51,985 nucleotides of DNA from Rhodobacter sp. (GCA_030065095.1 JASJDP010000031.1:1-51985); one strand, 5' to 3'; positions 27,000 to 36,542 are shown, counted from the first letter of the stretch. The notes: generated by a model not told the origin, from the sequence alone. A program made the numbers and translations.

Positions 27000-27458
27000 T
27001 TAGATCCCCAGATGCAATTTCGGCTTCCAGAACGGTCGGAAAAGTTCGATCTTGGGGCACCGGTCCATCACGACCCGCATCCCGGCGTCTTCGGCGATGC
27101 GCGCGGCATCTTCGTTATAAACACCGATCTGGCCCCAAAGCACCTTGGCGCCGATCTCGACCGCCTCGCGGGCGATCTGCGGAAGGTCGTCGGGGCGGCG
27201 AAAGACCTCGACCATGTCGACTGGGCGGTCAATCGATTTCAGGTTTGGATAGACCTTGAGACCACGGATTTCCGCGAGCCCCGGTCGCGGGTTGACCGGG
27301 ATCATGTCGTAGCCCGTCTCATGCAGGACCCGCAACACGCCGTAGCTGAACTTTGTCTTGTCGGGGCTGGCGCCGACCATGGCGATGGTTTTGACCGATT
27401 TCAGGATGTCCTGCAGGTAGGCGTCCGAATATGCCTCCTTGTGGTTCATGTAACCCAT
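27000..27458 (-). CDS. CoA-binding domain protein (YccU-like)
   Basis: 152 residues from the ATG at 27458, one base after the ferredoxin stop. It is a single Rossmann-type CoA-binding domain, as at the N-terminus of succinyl-CoA synthetase alpha: TIAMVGASPDKTKFSYGVLR, then GYDMIPVNPR, VDMVEVFRRPDDLP, LWGQIGVYNEDAARIAEDAG, and VVMDRCPKIE. The role is unknown; these small proteins may bind CoA or sense acyl-CoA. It is the last gene of a unit with a methanethiol oxidase gene and a ferredoxin, so a link to C1-sulfur metabolism is inferred. Confidence 0.88.
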   Translation of the reverse strand: MGYMNHKEAYSDAYLQDILKSVKTIAMVGASPDKTKFSYGVLRVLHETGYDMIPVNPRPGLAEIRGLKVYPNLKSIDRPVDMVEVFRRPDDLPQIAREAVEIGAKVLWGQIGVYNEDAARIAEDAGMRVVMDRCPKIELFRPFWKPKLHLGI

Positions 27459-27459
27459 C

Positions 27460-27825
27460 TCAGGCCTCCTTTGGCGTGGCGATGTCCGCCTTGAGTTCGT
27501 GCGGTTCCAGCGGGTCGGCAAAGGGATTGCGATAGAGCTTTCCGTGGCTGTCTACGCCGATTTCCAGGGTGCAGTCGGTCAAGGGCCGTGCCACGCACAG
27601 GATGATATAGCCATTTGCGATCTGCCGGTTGTTCAGTGCGACCTGGCGGCGCTGGTCGATCTGGCCGTCGGTCAGCCTGGCGGCACATGTGATGCAGCCG
27701 CCGTATTTGCAGCCATAGGGCAAGTCCACGCCCTGCTCGCGCAGCGTGTCCAGCAAGGGCCGGCGGGCGTCGACGCTATAGGTCGCACCGCCTCGGTTCG
27801 CGAGGGTGATGGTCCGGCTTGTCAT
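27460..27825 (-). CDS. 2Fe-2S plant-type ferredoxin
   Basis: 121 residues. The cluster ligands are C39-x4-C44-x2-C47 (CKYGGCITC) and C77 (ILCVARP), the standard Fer2 arrangement. The ferredoxin domain spans about 5-90 and is followed by a 30-residue acidic tail. The ATG overlaps the stop of the upstream methanethiol oxidase gene (ATGA). It probably carries electrons for or from that enzyme's pathway. Confidence 0.92.
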   Translation of the reverse strand: MTSRTITLANRGGATYSVDARRPLLDTLREQGVDLPYGCKYGGCITCAARLTDGQIDQRRQVALNNRQIANGYIILCVARPLTDCTLEIGVDSHGKLYRNPFADPLEPHELKADIATPKEA

Positions 27826-29168
27826 ACCCAGATGTCACTGGTGCAGTCGCCACCTGGATAACGCGTCTCATGGCAACGGCTGGGGCCGTTCGGTTCCTTG
27901 CCGAAATCGACAACGAAACCCGGATCGATCTCCATGCCGCCCGTTTCCGTGTCGCAGTTGACCATCAGCATACAGCCGCCATTGGTGCGGATTTCGGGAT
28001 AGAACTGGTTATCCCAGGTACTGAAGAGGGACGTGGTAACATAGAGCCGCTTGCCGTCGAGGCTCAGCTGAATCATCTGCGGCCCGCCGGTAACCCTGAC
28101 ACCGTTGACCTCCGGCGCCCGGTCCAAAAGCCCGCCCATCCAGACTTGGCCCGTCAGGACCGGATTGTGCGGGTCCTCGATATTGTACTGGCGGATGTCG
28201 CCGTGCAGCCAGTTGCAGAAGTAGAGGAACCGGTCGTCCATGCTGATCAGGATCACCGAGATCACCCCCGGCACCGGAATCGGCCATTCGGGATGCGGCT
28301 CGTTTTCCACATCGATGATCTTCTCCCACTGCCAATCGCCGGCGCCGTCCTTCCACCAATGAATGATGTTGGCGCTGAGAGCCGCGCCACAAAAGCCGTG
28401 TGTCGAGTCGGGGTCGTGGTGGAACCGTACTTCCAGCGGGATAAGCCCATCCTCTCCGAGGTAGAAGGTCTGCTTCGGCTCTCTCTTTTCGAAATCCCAC
28501 AGGTGGATCCGGCGGCCGTATTTCAGGTGACCCACCTCTTCGAGGTCGAAGCCGGGCATGAACGTGTTGGGCGCGGCCCATTCGGATGACGCCATCACAT
28601 TATGGCGTGGCTGGTACCAGAAATCATAACCGAAGGGGATATCGCCCATCGAGCGTTCCCAGCGCCCGACGATGTTGAAATCCTTGTCGAGATGCAGATA
28701 ACCGCCCGGCGCTTCACCCTTTGCGTCGCCCAGCATCGAAATGATGATTTCGCTGCCCAGGCAATGCACCGTGTGGGGCGCGCTGAGGTCGGTTCTGGCC
28801 TTGATCTCGGCGCCCTCGACCACCTTGTGTAGCTGCGGCGCACGCGGGTCGATCGTGTCGACGATATGCAGGTTCGATGACCGCACGCCGGGCACGATCA
28901 GGTATCGCCGGCTCATCGAGGCGTCATCGTGACAGGACGAACAGGCATTCCAGCCCATATGATGCAACTCGTCGCCGATGCCCGGCATCTCGAGCCGGTG
29001 GATCACCTGGCTGTAGGTCGGGCTCTCGGGATCGGCGTCGATTGTGCACAGGTAGTCCGGTTTCTGGATCCCTGTGCCGGTATAGATGGCGATCGTATAG
29101 AGTAATTTCTCCCGCGGCGCCTTCATCGCCTCCGCCGGCGAGGCATAGCCGGGTCCGCAACACTCCAT
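27822..29168 (-). CDS. Methanethiol oxidase / selenium-binding protein (SBP56, MtoX-like)
   Basis: 448 residues from the ATG at 29168, with AGGGAGAGAG upstream. It is full length for the family, which oxidises methanethiol to formaldehyde, sulfide and hydrogen peroxide using a metal, probably copper. Landmarks: MECCGPGYASPAEAMKAPRE at the start, HMGWNACSSCHDDAS, SAPHTVHCLGSEIIISMLGD, RFHHDPDSTHGFCGAALS, LYFCNWLHGDIRQYNI, and the closing CHETRYPGGDCTSDIWV. No clear signal peptide is seen. In Hyphomicrobium the partner genes are SCO1- and MauG-like; here they are a ferredoxin and a CoA-binding protein. Methanethiol arises from DMSP in marine bacteria. Confidence 0.88.
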   Translation of the reverse strand: MECCGPGYASPAEAMKAPREKLLYTIAIYTGTGIQKPDYLCTIDADPESPTYSQVIHRLEMPGIGDELHHMGWNACSSCHDDASMSRRYLIVPGVRSSNLHIVDTIDPRAPQLHKVVEGAEIKARTDLSAPHTVHCLGSEIIISMLGDAKGEAPGGYLHLDKDFNIVGRWERSMGDIPFGYDFWYQPRHNVMASSEWAAPNTFMPGFDLEEVGHLKYGRRIHLWDFEKREPKQTFYLGEDGLIPLEVRFHHDPDSTHGFCGAALSANIIHWWKDGAGDWQWEKIIDVENEPHPEWPIPVPGVISVILISMDDRFLYFCNWLHGDIRQYNIEDPHNPVLTGQVWMGGLLDRAPEVNGVRVTGGPQMIQLSLDGKRLYVTTSLFSTWDNQFYPEIRTNGGCMLMVNCDTETGGMEIDPGFVVDFGKEPNGPSRCHETRYPGGDCTSDIWV

Positions 29169-29404
29169 GTCTCTCTCCCTTTGTGCCGCGGCCCCGTCCG
29201 AAGCCGCTGCGCGTAAACGCCAGCCTAATCCGATTTGCCGTCCATTCCCAACGCCAGTTCGCGCGTCCGCCGCCGGTATTTCCAACCAACCGTATCTGGG
29301 CACGTGATCGGTCGCAAAACAAACCGGCGAGCGGTGTGGATGCGGCACGATCCGCAAAGGCGGACATTGCACTCGTGGGGATGCATCGGCGATAGAGTGG
29401 ACGA

Positions 29405-30601
29405 ATGACGCACCCGTTCCTGGAAAATCGACGCGCCCGGCGCCTGTTTCTGGACCGGCACCTGTTGCTGCGTCCCGGTTCGGGTCCCGGCAGAGGCAAT
29501 GATCTTGACGGCGTGCTTCACGACCTCGGCTTTGTGCAAGTCGACAGCGTCAACACTCTGGCACGCGCGCACGATCTGATTCTGTGGTCCCGCCGCACCC
29601 AATATCGGCCGCAGGCCATGGAACGGCTTGTCGCGCGCCATCGGACAGCCTTCGAACACTGGACGCACGACGCCGCAGTGATCCCGATGCCATTCTACCC
29701 GATGTGGCGTTTGAAATTCGCACGTGACGAAGCACGCATGCTGTCGCGCTGGCGGCGAGATCGCCGCGATGGGTGGGAGAGGGAAGTCGAAGACGTGATG
29801 CGGCACGTTGCCGACAACGGCCCGGCCTGTTCCCTTGATGTCGGCGGAGATCAAAGCGGGGGATCGTCGGGCTGGTGGGATTGGCATCCCTCCAAGACGG
29901 CCCTGGAATTCCTCTGGAGATCCGGCCGGCTGGCGATTTGTCATCGCCGGGGCTTTCGGAAGTTCTACGACCTGGCCGAGCGCGTCATCCCGGCGGAACA
30001 CCTCAACCATCGAAACGACGACGGCGAAATCGTGGACTGGGCGATGTCCGAAGCGCTTGGGCGGCTTGGCTTCGGCACGAGTGGAGAACTGGCGGCCTTC
30101 TTCGAGATCGTCACGCGGGACGAAGCGAAAGCCTGGTGCGCGAGGGCGCTGGCGGACGGTCGCGTCATCGCGGCGGACATCGAGATGGCGGACGGATCTC
30201 TACGGCGCAGCTTCACGACCGAAGCTGTACTTGACCAGACGCCTTCGCTGCCGAACCCAACGTCTCGTATGCGCCTCCTGTCGCCGTTCGATCCCGCATT
30301 GCGGGACCGGGCGCGTGCCGAACGCCTGTTCGGTTTCCACTACCGGATCGAGATCTTCGTCCCGGAGGCCAGACGGCGGTACGGCTACTACGTCTTTCCC
30401 GTGCTGCAGGGCGACCGCGTGATCGGTCGACTGGACGCCAAGCGTGCCGGAAATTCTCTCGTCGTCCGCGCGTTCTGGCCGGAAGCCGGAGTGCGAATGG
30501 GTAAGGAACGTATCGTTGGATTGAAAGCGGAACTCGACCGGGTCAGACACTTGGCTGGCGTTGAAACGGTCGAGTTCGCCGATGGTTGGCTGCGCGCCTG
30601 A
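29405..30601 (+). CDS. AlkX/YcaQ-type winged-helix DNA glycosylase
   Basis: 398 residues of the HTH_42 family, which unhooks interstrand crosslinks and removes alkylated bases. The catalytic motif is Q45-V-D47 in LGFVQVDSVN; QxD marks the YcaQ/AlkX group, while QxQ marks AlkZ. Further features are HDLILWSRR, YYPMWR-like FYPMWRLKF, and the C-terminal SPFDPALRDRARAERLFGFHYRIE followed by RRYGYYVFPVLQGDRVIGRLDAK. The protein is complete. It is divergent from the methanethiol oxidase gene with 236 bases between them. Confidence 0.88.
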   Translation: MTHPFLENRRARRLFLDRHLLLRPGSGPGRGNDLDGVLHDLGFVQVDSVNTLARAHDLILWSRRTQYRPQAMERLVARHRTAFEHWTHDAAVIPMPFYPMWRLKFARDEARMLSRWRRDRRDGWEREVEDVMRHVADNGPACSLDVGGDQSGGSSGWWDWHPSKTALEFLWRSGRLAICHRRGFRKFYDLAERVIPAEHLNHRNDDGEIVDWAMSEALGRLGFGTSGELAAFFEIVTRDEAKAWCARALADGRVIAADIEMADGSLRRSFTTEAVLDQTPSLPNPTSRMRLLSPFDPALRDRARAERLFGFHYRIEIFVPEARRRYGYYVFPVLQGDRVIGRLDAKRAGNSLVVRAFWPEAGVRMGKERIVGLKAELDRVRHLAGVETVEFADGWLRA

Positions 30602-30622
30602 ACTCAGTCGGAAGGATTGGTA

Positions 30623-30645
30623 CCGGCCAAGGCCCACCTTGCCGG
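30623..30645. terminator. Hairpin between convergent genes
   Basis: CCGGCCAAGG pairs with CCTTGCCGG with one bulged C and a CCCA loop, between the ends of the DNA glycosylase gene and the MDR oxidoreductase gene. There is no T-run on either strand, so it is a weak candidate. Confidence 0.35.
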
Positions 30646-30712
30646 GCACAGAGCAATTCTGAACAATGGCCGGTCACTCCCGCCGTTCACTACAACTTCG
30701 CGTGCCCAGAGC

Positions 30713-31846
30713 TTAGTTCGAGGCAAACGCCTTTCTCGATCTCGACTCCGGAGGCACCAGCACGAATTTCCCGACGTGCCGTTTCTCCATGAATGCCTTC
30801 TGGGCATCGACGATCTGCGAGAGCGGATACACACCGGCCAGCAGCGGTCGGATTTCACCGCGTTCGATATAGGAGACGAGGTTCGGAAACACAGGCTCGT
30901 CCCAGGCGGTACACCCGATCAGAGTGATGTCCTTGAGGTACATGTCGCGGAGATCCAGCGAGACGATTGGCCCCGCGATCGCGCCGGACGACACATAGCG
31001 ACCGCCGCGTCTCAACGCCTTGAGCATTTGCGGAAAACCAGATCCGCCGACGTTGTCCACTACGACATCGACCGAGTTTTCCCCAAGTTCAGAAAGCAGG
31101 TCGGCAGATCGGTCGATGACCCGATGGGCACCGATCGTCCTGACTTTCTCAAGTTTGGAGGCCCCGGCGATGGCCGTGACCAACGCGCCTCTGCGCCTTG
31201 CAAGTTGAACGGTGGCGCTTCCCACACCGCCCGATGCTCCGGCGACCAGGACGTGGTCATCCGAACCGACATCGGCCCTGTGCAGCATATTTTCCGAGGT
31301 GCCGTACGCGCAGGGGATCGTCGCAAGCTCCTGGTCGGACCATTCGCAATCGACCGGAAATACCTCACTGGCCGGAACTTTGACATACTCGGCGAATGCA
31401 CCGTCGAAGTCCGAGGCCATCCAGATGTTCTCCATCGATCCGAACCCGTTCGGGCGCATGCAGGCCCGGACGAGAACCCGGGAAGCGGCAGGAACGTCGT
31501 TGACCCCGGGGCCCATGGCGACGACGCGGCCGCAGCAATCGGTGCCCTGGATAAACGGAAACGGGGTTGCCTCGTTCCAACCGCCGTCGGCCTTTTGCTC
31601 TTCGTCACGCGCCTGTTCATCGGCCGTCGCATCGGTGCTTTCGGTTACGCTTGACGAGTACCAGCCGAGCCGGGTGTTGATTTCGGTGTTGTTGACCCCG
31701 GCGGCCAACACGCGAAGCAAAACCTCGCCCGCGCCAGGCGCGGGCACGGGAACTTCGCGATAATCCAGCTTGTCGAATCCGCCGTTTCCGGTCGTCACGA
31801 CAGCCATCATCGTTCGGTCGTGCCCAGCTGTGTCGAATCTATCCAT
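30713..31846 (-). CDS. MDR-family (quinone oxidoreductase-like) alcohol dehydrogenase
   Basis: 377 residues. The GroES-like N-terminal domain starts near MMAVVTTGNGGFDKLDYREV, and the NAD(P)H fold has VLVAGASGGVGSATVQLARRRG near 205-225. The catalytic zinc ligands of true alcohol dehydrogenases are not evident. A hydrophilic acidic insert at about residues 64-94 (SSSVTESTDATADEQARDEE) follows the GWYS motif and is seen in a subgroup of this family. The substrate is unknown. It appears to be a single gene. Confidence 0.85.
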   Translation of the reverse strand: MDRFDTAGHDRTMMAVVTTGNGGFDKLDYREVPVPAPGAGEVLLRVLAAGVNNTEINTRLGWYSSSVTESTDATADEQARDEEQKADGGWNEATPFPFIQGTDCCGRVVAMGPGVNDVPAASRVLVRACMRPNGFGSMENIWMASDFDGAFAEYVKVPASEVFPVDCEWSDQELATIPCAYGTSENMLHRADVGSDDHVLVAGASGGVGSATVQLARRRGALVTAIAGASKLEKVRTIGAHRVIDRSADLLSELGENSVDVVVDNVGGSGFPQMLKALRRGGRYVSSGAIAGPIVSLDLRDMYLKDITLIGCTAWDEPVFPNLVSYIERGEIRPLLAGVYPLSQIVDAQKAFMEKRHVGKFVLVPPESRSRKAFASN

Positions 31847-31970
31847 CAGATCCCCCGGAAGTTCGCCGGAATGGCAGCGCCGACGAAGAAGACCAACGCA
31901 AGCCTCACTTCAAGCCTTATAGCCAAATCGCGGGGGCGGAGTAACCGGCCCGGTCCCAACCAGCGGTTTC

Positions 31971-32873
31971 CTAGCGTGAATTGAGCAGGACACGGACTCG
32001 GGTTATTTCGGGCATGATCGCTCGAACGCGGCTCTCGATGGAATCCAGGACAGCTTCGATTTCCGTCGTGTTGAGGTCCTCACGAAGATCGAGATCGGCA
32101 TCGATCAGGACTTCGAATGCGCCGGCATAGATGGCCACCAGGCCGTTCACCGACTCGACCATCGGATCGGCCAGGATCGCCTCTCGGAGTTCCCGGACAT
32201 TATCAGCCGGCAGCGAACGGCCGGTGATGAGCGCCCTGGCTTGTCCCATCAGCACGACCGATCCCACGGCCATGCACACTGCCGCAAAAAGAGCGCCGAG
32301 CGCATCGAAAACCGTGAGCCCGAGTGTGTTGTAGAGCAACATGGCGACAAGGCCCACGATGCTGGTGAACGTGCCTATGACATCGCGCAGGAAGGCGCCT
32401 TTCACCAGGGGTTGACTGAAGCTCTCAAAGGCAGAGCGCAGCCCGCCGCTGCCGAGCCCGAGCTTGCGCGCGCTCAAACTCACGGCATAGCCGTTGGTAA
32501 AAACCGCCAACACCAGAACCGCCATTGCCAGCAGCGGCGTTTCCAACGGTTTGGGATCGAAGAGTTGCTCAAAGCCGCGCCAGGCACTCAAGCCGGCGCC
32601 GAAAATCAACATCGCGACGGCCGAGAGGAGACTCCAGAAAAACGCTTCACGCGCATACCCCAATGGGTGCCGGGCGTCTTGCGGGCGGGCGGCACGGCGC
32701 TCGCCCTGCACCAACAGGGCGGACCCGATGCTATCGGCGATGCCCTGGGCCATTTCGCTGAAAACCACGGCACTGCCGGTGAGCAGCGCGACAACGAGAT
32801 TGGTGATGACGTCCAGAAGATCGACGAGAAAGGAAACCACGACGACTTTGCGTGCGGTGATCTTTCTAGCCAC
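31971..32873 (-). CDS. Cation diffusion facilitator family transporter with altered metal-site residues
   Basis: 300 residues from the GTG at 32873, with AGAGGA upstream; a TTG at 32903 would add ten residues. It has the six-helix CDF core and a C-terminal cytoplasmic domain (VRELREAILADPMVESVNGL onward). The helix-2 metal motif HxxxD reads Q43-x-x-x-D47 in FSEMAQGIADS, and the helix-5 motif reads A160-x-x-x-D164 in KGAFLRDVIG. The surrounding sequence resembles the ZnT9/SLC30A9 group, where helix 5 also lacks His. The ion could therefore differ from zinc, or the protein may be specialised. Confidence 0.82.
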   Translation of the reverse strand: MARKITARKVVVVSFLVDLLDVITNLVVALLTGSAVVFSEMAQGIADSIGSALLVQGERRAARPQDARHPLGYAREAFFWSLLSAVAMLIFGAGLSAWRGFEQLFDPKPLETPLLAMAVLVLAVFTNGYAVSLSARKLGLGSGGLRSAFESFSQPLVKGAFLRDVIGTFTSIVGLVAMLLYNTLGLTVFDALGALFAAVCMAVGSVVLMGQARALITGRSLPADNVRELREAILADPMVESVNGLVAIYAGAFEVLIDADLDLREDLNTTEIEAVLDSIESRVRAIMPEITRVRVLLNSR

Positions 32874-33150
32874 GGCGTTGGGTCCTCTTGACGGCGCCTG
32901 CAATCATACTGCCATGCTGGAGCTTTTCCCCTCTCTGTGGAAGTCCCCTTTGACGCGCACCGCCGTCAATGTCGTGTTGAACAGGCCGAGCCAAGCGCCA
33001 TGCGCCGCTGCGGCGCCACATCGCGGTACGCGACGAGGGTTCGGTCAGGGACGTGGCGGTCGTCGGTACCGAAAACCGATGCGCGGTTGCGTGGCATACG
33101 CCGCTGCGACTGCCGCCTGTGACAGCAAAGAGCTGCCCTCTGGCAAGAAC

Positions 33151-34539
33151 TCAGCCAAAGAAGACGGGGCCCAGGATCGCACTTCCCCCGACGGCGATGA
33201 CCAGCGCGATGACGTCGAGCGGTGCGCCAGCCCGCAACATATCGCGCCTCGTCACGGCTTTGTTTGCGAAGACGATTGCATTGGGCGGGGTCGCGACCGG
33301 CAGCATGAAACCGACGGACGCTGCCAGCGCTATCGGAAGCATGAACCCGACCGGGTCGGTGTTAAGGGTGATCGCCAGGGCACCTGCAATCGGAAGAAAG
33401 ATCGCGGCCATCGCGGTGTTGCTTGCGAGTTCTCCCACATAGACGATCAATGCTGCGATGATCAGCAGAACCAATAATTCGGGCAGATTCGAAATCTCGC
33501 GCACGCTCCCGCCGATCCAATCGGCTAGGCCGGAGTGTTGCAGGATATCGGCCAGCGCCAGTCCTCCACCGAAGAGTATGAGCACGTCCCAGCGCAGCGA
33601 GGCCGCCGTTTCCCAGTCGAGCAATCGATCGCCATCGCCGTCGGGGCAGAGAAACAGCGCGAGCGCTGCGATCATGGCAATCCCGGCATCCGAGAGTGTG
33701 GCCGCCGGGTAGAGCCATTCGATCAAGGGCCGCGAAAGCCATCCGAGCGCAGTCAACCCGGCAATGATCGCGACACGGCGCTCCGCGGTGTGCATAATTC
33801 CGTCTTGGCCGCCAAAAGACGTCGTCAGCGGGCGGGAAGACACCCGCGGGGTAAGCCAGGCGAGGACACACCAAGCAAGCAGCAGGAGCATCAATGCAAC
33901 GGGAACGCCGACGGCGGCCCATTGCGCGAAACCCACGGTCACGCCGTAGGTTGTGCTGACATGGGCGGCGAAGATCGCGTTCGGCGGCGTTCCGATCAGC
34001 GAGCCCATCCCGCCGATCGTGGCGGCAAATGCGACCCCGAGCATCAGCGCGGTGCCGAACGCTGGTCGATCATCCTGCGATCCGGCAATTGCGGCGGCGA
34101 TCGGCGCTACCACCATTGCGGATGCCGTGTTGCTGATCCAGAGACTGAGAAACGCCGTGGTCAGCATGACGGCACCGAGAACGCGACGGGGGCTGGTCCC
34201 GGCCAACCCCAGGAGCGTACCCGCCAGGCGTCGGTGCAGTCCTGAACGCTCGATCGCCTTCGCGATGAGAAACCCGCCAAGAAACAGGATGATCAGGGGG
34301 TTGCTGTAGGATCGCGCCACATCTTCGAGCGTGCCGATACCAAAAATCGGGGCGGCGGCCAGAGGCAGAAGCGCCGTCGCCGCGAGTGGCAGGGCTTCGG
34401 TGAGCCACCAGAGCGCCATCGCCGCCGCCAGCCCCAAAGCGCGCCACGCCTCGTCCGACAATCCGGTCGGGGCAGGCAGGACGATTGGCGCGAACAAGAG
34501 AGAAAGTGCTGCCAGGCTGGAAAGCGGTTTCAAACCCAT
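33151..34539 (-). CDS. SLC13/DASS family anion symporter
   Basis: 462 residues with eleven to twelve membrane helices. The repeated Ser-Asn-Thr motif of sodium:dicarboxylate/sulfate symporters is seen as LWISNTASAMVVAPIA near 135 and ELASNTAMAAIFLPIAGAL near 370, and TPPNAI occurs twice (GSLIGTPPNAIFA and PVATPPNAIVFA). It imports dicarboxylates or sulfate with sodium. The N-terminal ATG has no strong ribosome site. Single gene; no neighbour explains its substrate. Confidence 0.88.
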   Translation of the reverse strand: MGLKPLSSLAALSLLFAPIVLPAPTGLSDEAWRALGLAAAMALWWLTEALPLAATALLPLAAAPIFGIGTLEDVARSYSNPLIILFLGGFLIAKAIERSGLHRRLAGTLLGLAGTSPRRVLGAVMLTTAFLSLWISNTASAMVVAPIAAAIAGSQDDRPAFGTALMLGVAFAATIGGMGSLIGTPPNAIFAAHVSTTYGVTVGFAQWAAVGVPVALMLLLLAWCVLAWLTPRVSSRPLTTSFGGQDGIMHTAERRVAIIAGLTALGWLSRPLIEWLYPAATLSDAGIAMIAALALFLCPDGDGDRLLDWETAASLRWDVLILFGGGLALADILQHSGLADWIGGSVREISNLPELLVLLIIAALIVYVGELASNTAMAAIFLPIAGALAITLNTDPVGFMLPIALAASVGFMLPVATPPNAIVFANKAVTRRDMLRAGAPLDVIALVIAVGGSAILGPVFFG

Positions 34540-34934
34540 TGAGGCAGCCTAGCAGCAATGGATCGAGCCGCCAGTCTCAAGGTTGCGCTCGCCGGTCAAA
34601 CCGGGCGGTCCCCGCTTGCCGGATCTGTGTCAGGACCTTGTCCCGGCACAGGGCGGAGATGACAACGAAGACAGGGAGGGCGGCGGTGCGGGACCCGGAT
34701 ACCGGGCAGTCGGTTTTGAGCGGGCCGCGAAATCGCCGATGGACTAAGGCCGATGGGCTTGAAGTCCGGAAGCGGGTCTCCATACGCCGCGTGGCATTTC
34801 GTAGGTCGCAGGGCAAGCTGCCGACGCCATTGGGATGCGATCCCTGAAGACGGATTGACCTTCGTCCCAAACGAATTGGCGCTGAGTTCGCTCGGCACCG
34901 GTTGGTTTGGCTCAGATCAGAGCAGGATTGCCTG
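34540..34934. other. Intergenic stretch, no gene seen
   Basis: 395 bases between the SLC13 gene start and the end of the D-aminoacylase gene. Short frames on both strands have no recognisable family features. The left end should hold the promoter of the SLC13 gene. No clear terminator for the TRAP operon is visible. Confidence 0.5.
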
Positions 34935-36533
34935 CTAGGCCGCGAATTCCCGCACGACCTGCCCGGCGTTGACCGGCGTGCGCTTGCCGTCGCGCATGGA
35001 CAACTTGCCGTTCACCAGCACATGCGCGATTCCAGACGCATACCGGCGTGGATGGCGGGCAGTGGCATTGCTGGCGATGTTTGCCTCGTCGAAGACACAG
35101 ATATCGGCGGCATAGCCGGGGCGGAGCTTGCCGCGGTCTTTGAGACCCAGACGATCCGCCGGAACGCCGGTGATCTTGTTTAGGCCCTGGGCCAGGTTCA
35201 AGATCTGGCGGTCGCGGACGTAGTATTGCAGGAACCGCGCCGCCCAGCCATAGCCGCTGAGCGAGCCGATGTGATCTTGCAGAATGCCGTCATTGGCTAT
35301 GGCGACCGTGTCTGAGATAACGGCACATTCAGGCTGTTGCAGGCAAAGGTCGAGATCGCTGTCGCGAAAGGATTTCGATGACCACATGCAGGCCATCAGG
35401 TCTTCGCCTTCCTCCAGCAGGATGTCCAGGACCGCATCGTACGGGTGGCAGTTCCGCATGCGCCCGATCTCGGCGAAATCCGCGCCGACGATGTCCTTGT
35501 TTTGGGTGGCGTTCAACAGGACGATGTCGTCCCATTTCTCGGCCTTCACAATCAGCCACATAGGCTGCGGGTTCGCCTTGATCCGCGCCCGCGCCTCCGG
35601 GTCGGTGAGGCGCTTCATCACCTCGTCGATGCCACCCGCCTGCGTCCATTTCGGAAGGATTGCCGCCATCAGCGTGTGGTTCCAGTCATGCGGGATCACG
35701 TCGAAGGCGATGTCGACATCGTGCCGGCGCGCCAGTTCGATCATTTCGAGCGTGTGGTTCATCGCATAATCCGGCGCGCCGAATTTTGGCTGGATATGGC
35801 TGATCTGCAGCCGCGCACCGGATTGGCGTGCGGTTGCGATGGCTTCGGCAAAGCCAAGGTCATAGTGGGTGTCGCGGTTGCGGACATGGGTGGCATAAAG
35901 ACGACCGCGTTTGGCCGCGACTTCGCACATGGGCACCAGATGCTCCGGCGCGGCAAGGATGCCCGGGAAGTATTCGAGACCGGACGAAAAGCCGCCCGCA
36001 CCTTCGTCCATGGCGATGTCGACAAGCCGCGCCATCTGGTCGACCTCGTCGGGATCGCCCGCGCGCAACACGTCGCCAAGGACGGCCCGATGAATGGTGC
36101 CGTGGCCGACGAAGGCCATGACGTTGACGCCCAGATCGGTCGCGTCCAGCGTGTCCAGGTATTCCCCGAAGCCCAGCCAGTTCGCGTGCTTGGCGCGGTC
36201 GGTATACCACGGCGAGACCGAGCGGATGTCCTTGTGCGAACAAACCGGTGCGCAGCTGATGCCGCATTGTCCGATCACTTCGGTGGTCACTCCCTGGTGC
36301 ACCTGGCTTTCAGCCCGGCCATCGGCGATCAGCGTGAAGTCGGAATGGGTGTGCATGTCGACGAAACCGGGCGAGACGATCAGGCCGGAGACGTCGATGA
36401 CTTCTGCCGAACCTTCCGGTGCCAGCGCGCCGATCTCGGCGATGCGCCCGTCGGTCACCGCGACATCTGCGATGACGCCCTCGGCCCCGGTCCCGTCGTG
36501 AACCTCGCCGCCCTTCAAAAGCAGATCGAACAT
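34935..36533 (-). CDS. N-acyl-D-amino-acid deacylase family amidohydrolase
   Basis: 532 residues. The start MFDLLLKGGEVHDGTG and the metal motif GFVDMHTHSDFT (H-x-H) with the QGVTTEVIGQCGISCAPV segment containing the Cys ligand are those of D-aminoacylases and D-glutamate deacylases. The end with GLKDRGKLRPGYAADICVFD is the standard amidohydrolase closing. An AGGAG lies six bases from the ATG and overlaps the DctM stop region (gap 9 bases). It is the last gene of the TRAP operon, so the importer probably brings in an N-acylated D-amino acid or similar amide. Confidence 0.9.
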   Translation of the reverse strand: MFDLLLKGGEVHDGTGAEGVIADVAVTDGRIAEIGALAPEGSAEVIDVSGLIVSPGFVDMHTHSDFTLIADGRAESQVHQGVTTEVIGQCGISCAPVCSHKDIRSVSPWYTDRAKHANWLGFGEYLDTLDATDLGVNVMAFVGHGTIHRAVLGDVLRAGDPDEVDQMARLVDIAMDEGAGGFSSGLEYFPGILAAPEHLVPMCEVAAKRGRLYATHVRNRDTHYDLGFAEAIATARQSGARLQISHIQPKFGAPDYAMNHTLEMIELARRHDVDIAFDVIPHDWNHTLMAAILPKWTQAGGIDEVMKRLTDPEARARIKANPQPMWLIVKAEKWDDIVLLNATQNKDIVGADFAEIGRMRNCHPYDAVLDILLEEGEDLMACMWSSKSFRDSDLDLCLQQPECAVISDTVAIANDGILQDHIGSLSGYGWAARFLQYYVRDRQILNLAQGLNKITGVPADRLGLKDRGKLRPGYAADICVFDEANIASNATARHPRRYASGIAHVLVNGKLSMRDGKRTPVNAGQVVREFAA

Positions 36534-36542
36534 TGCCAGCTC

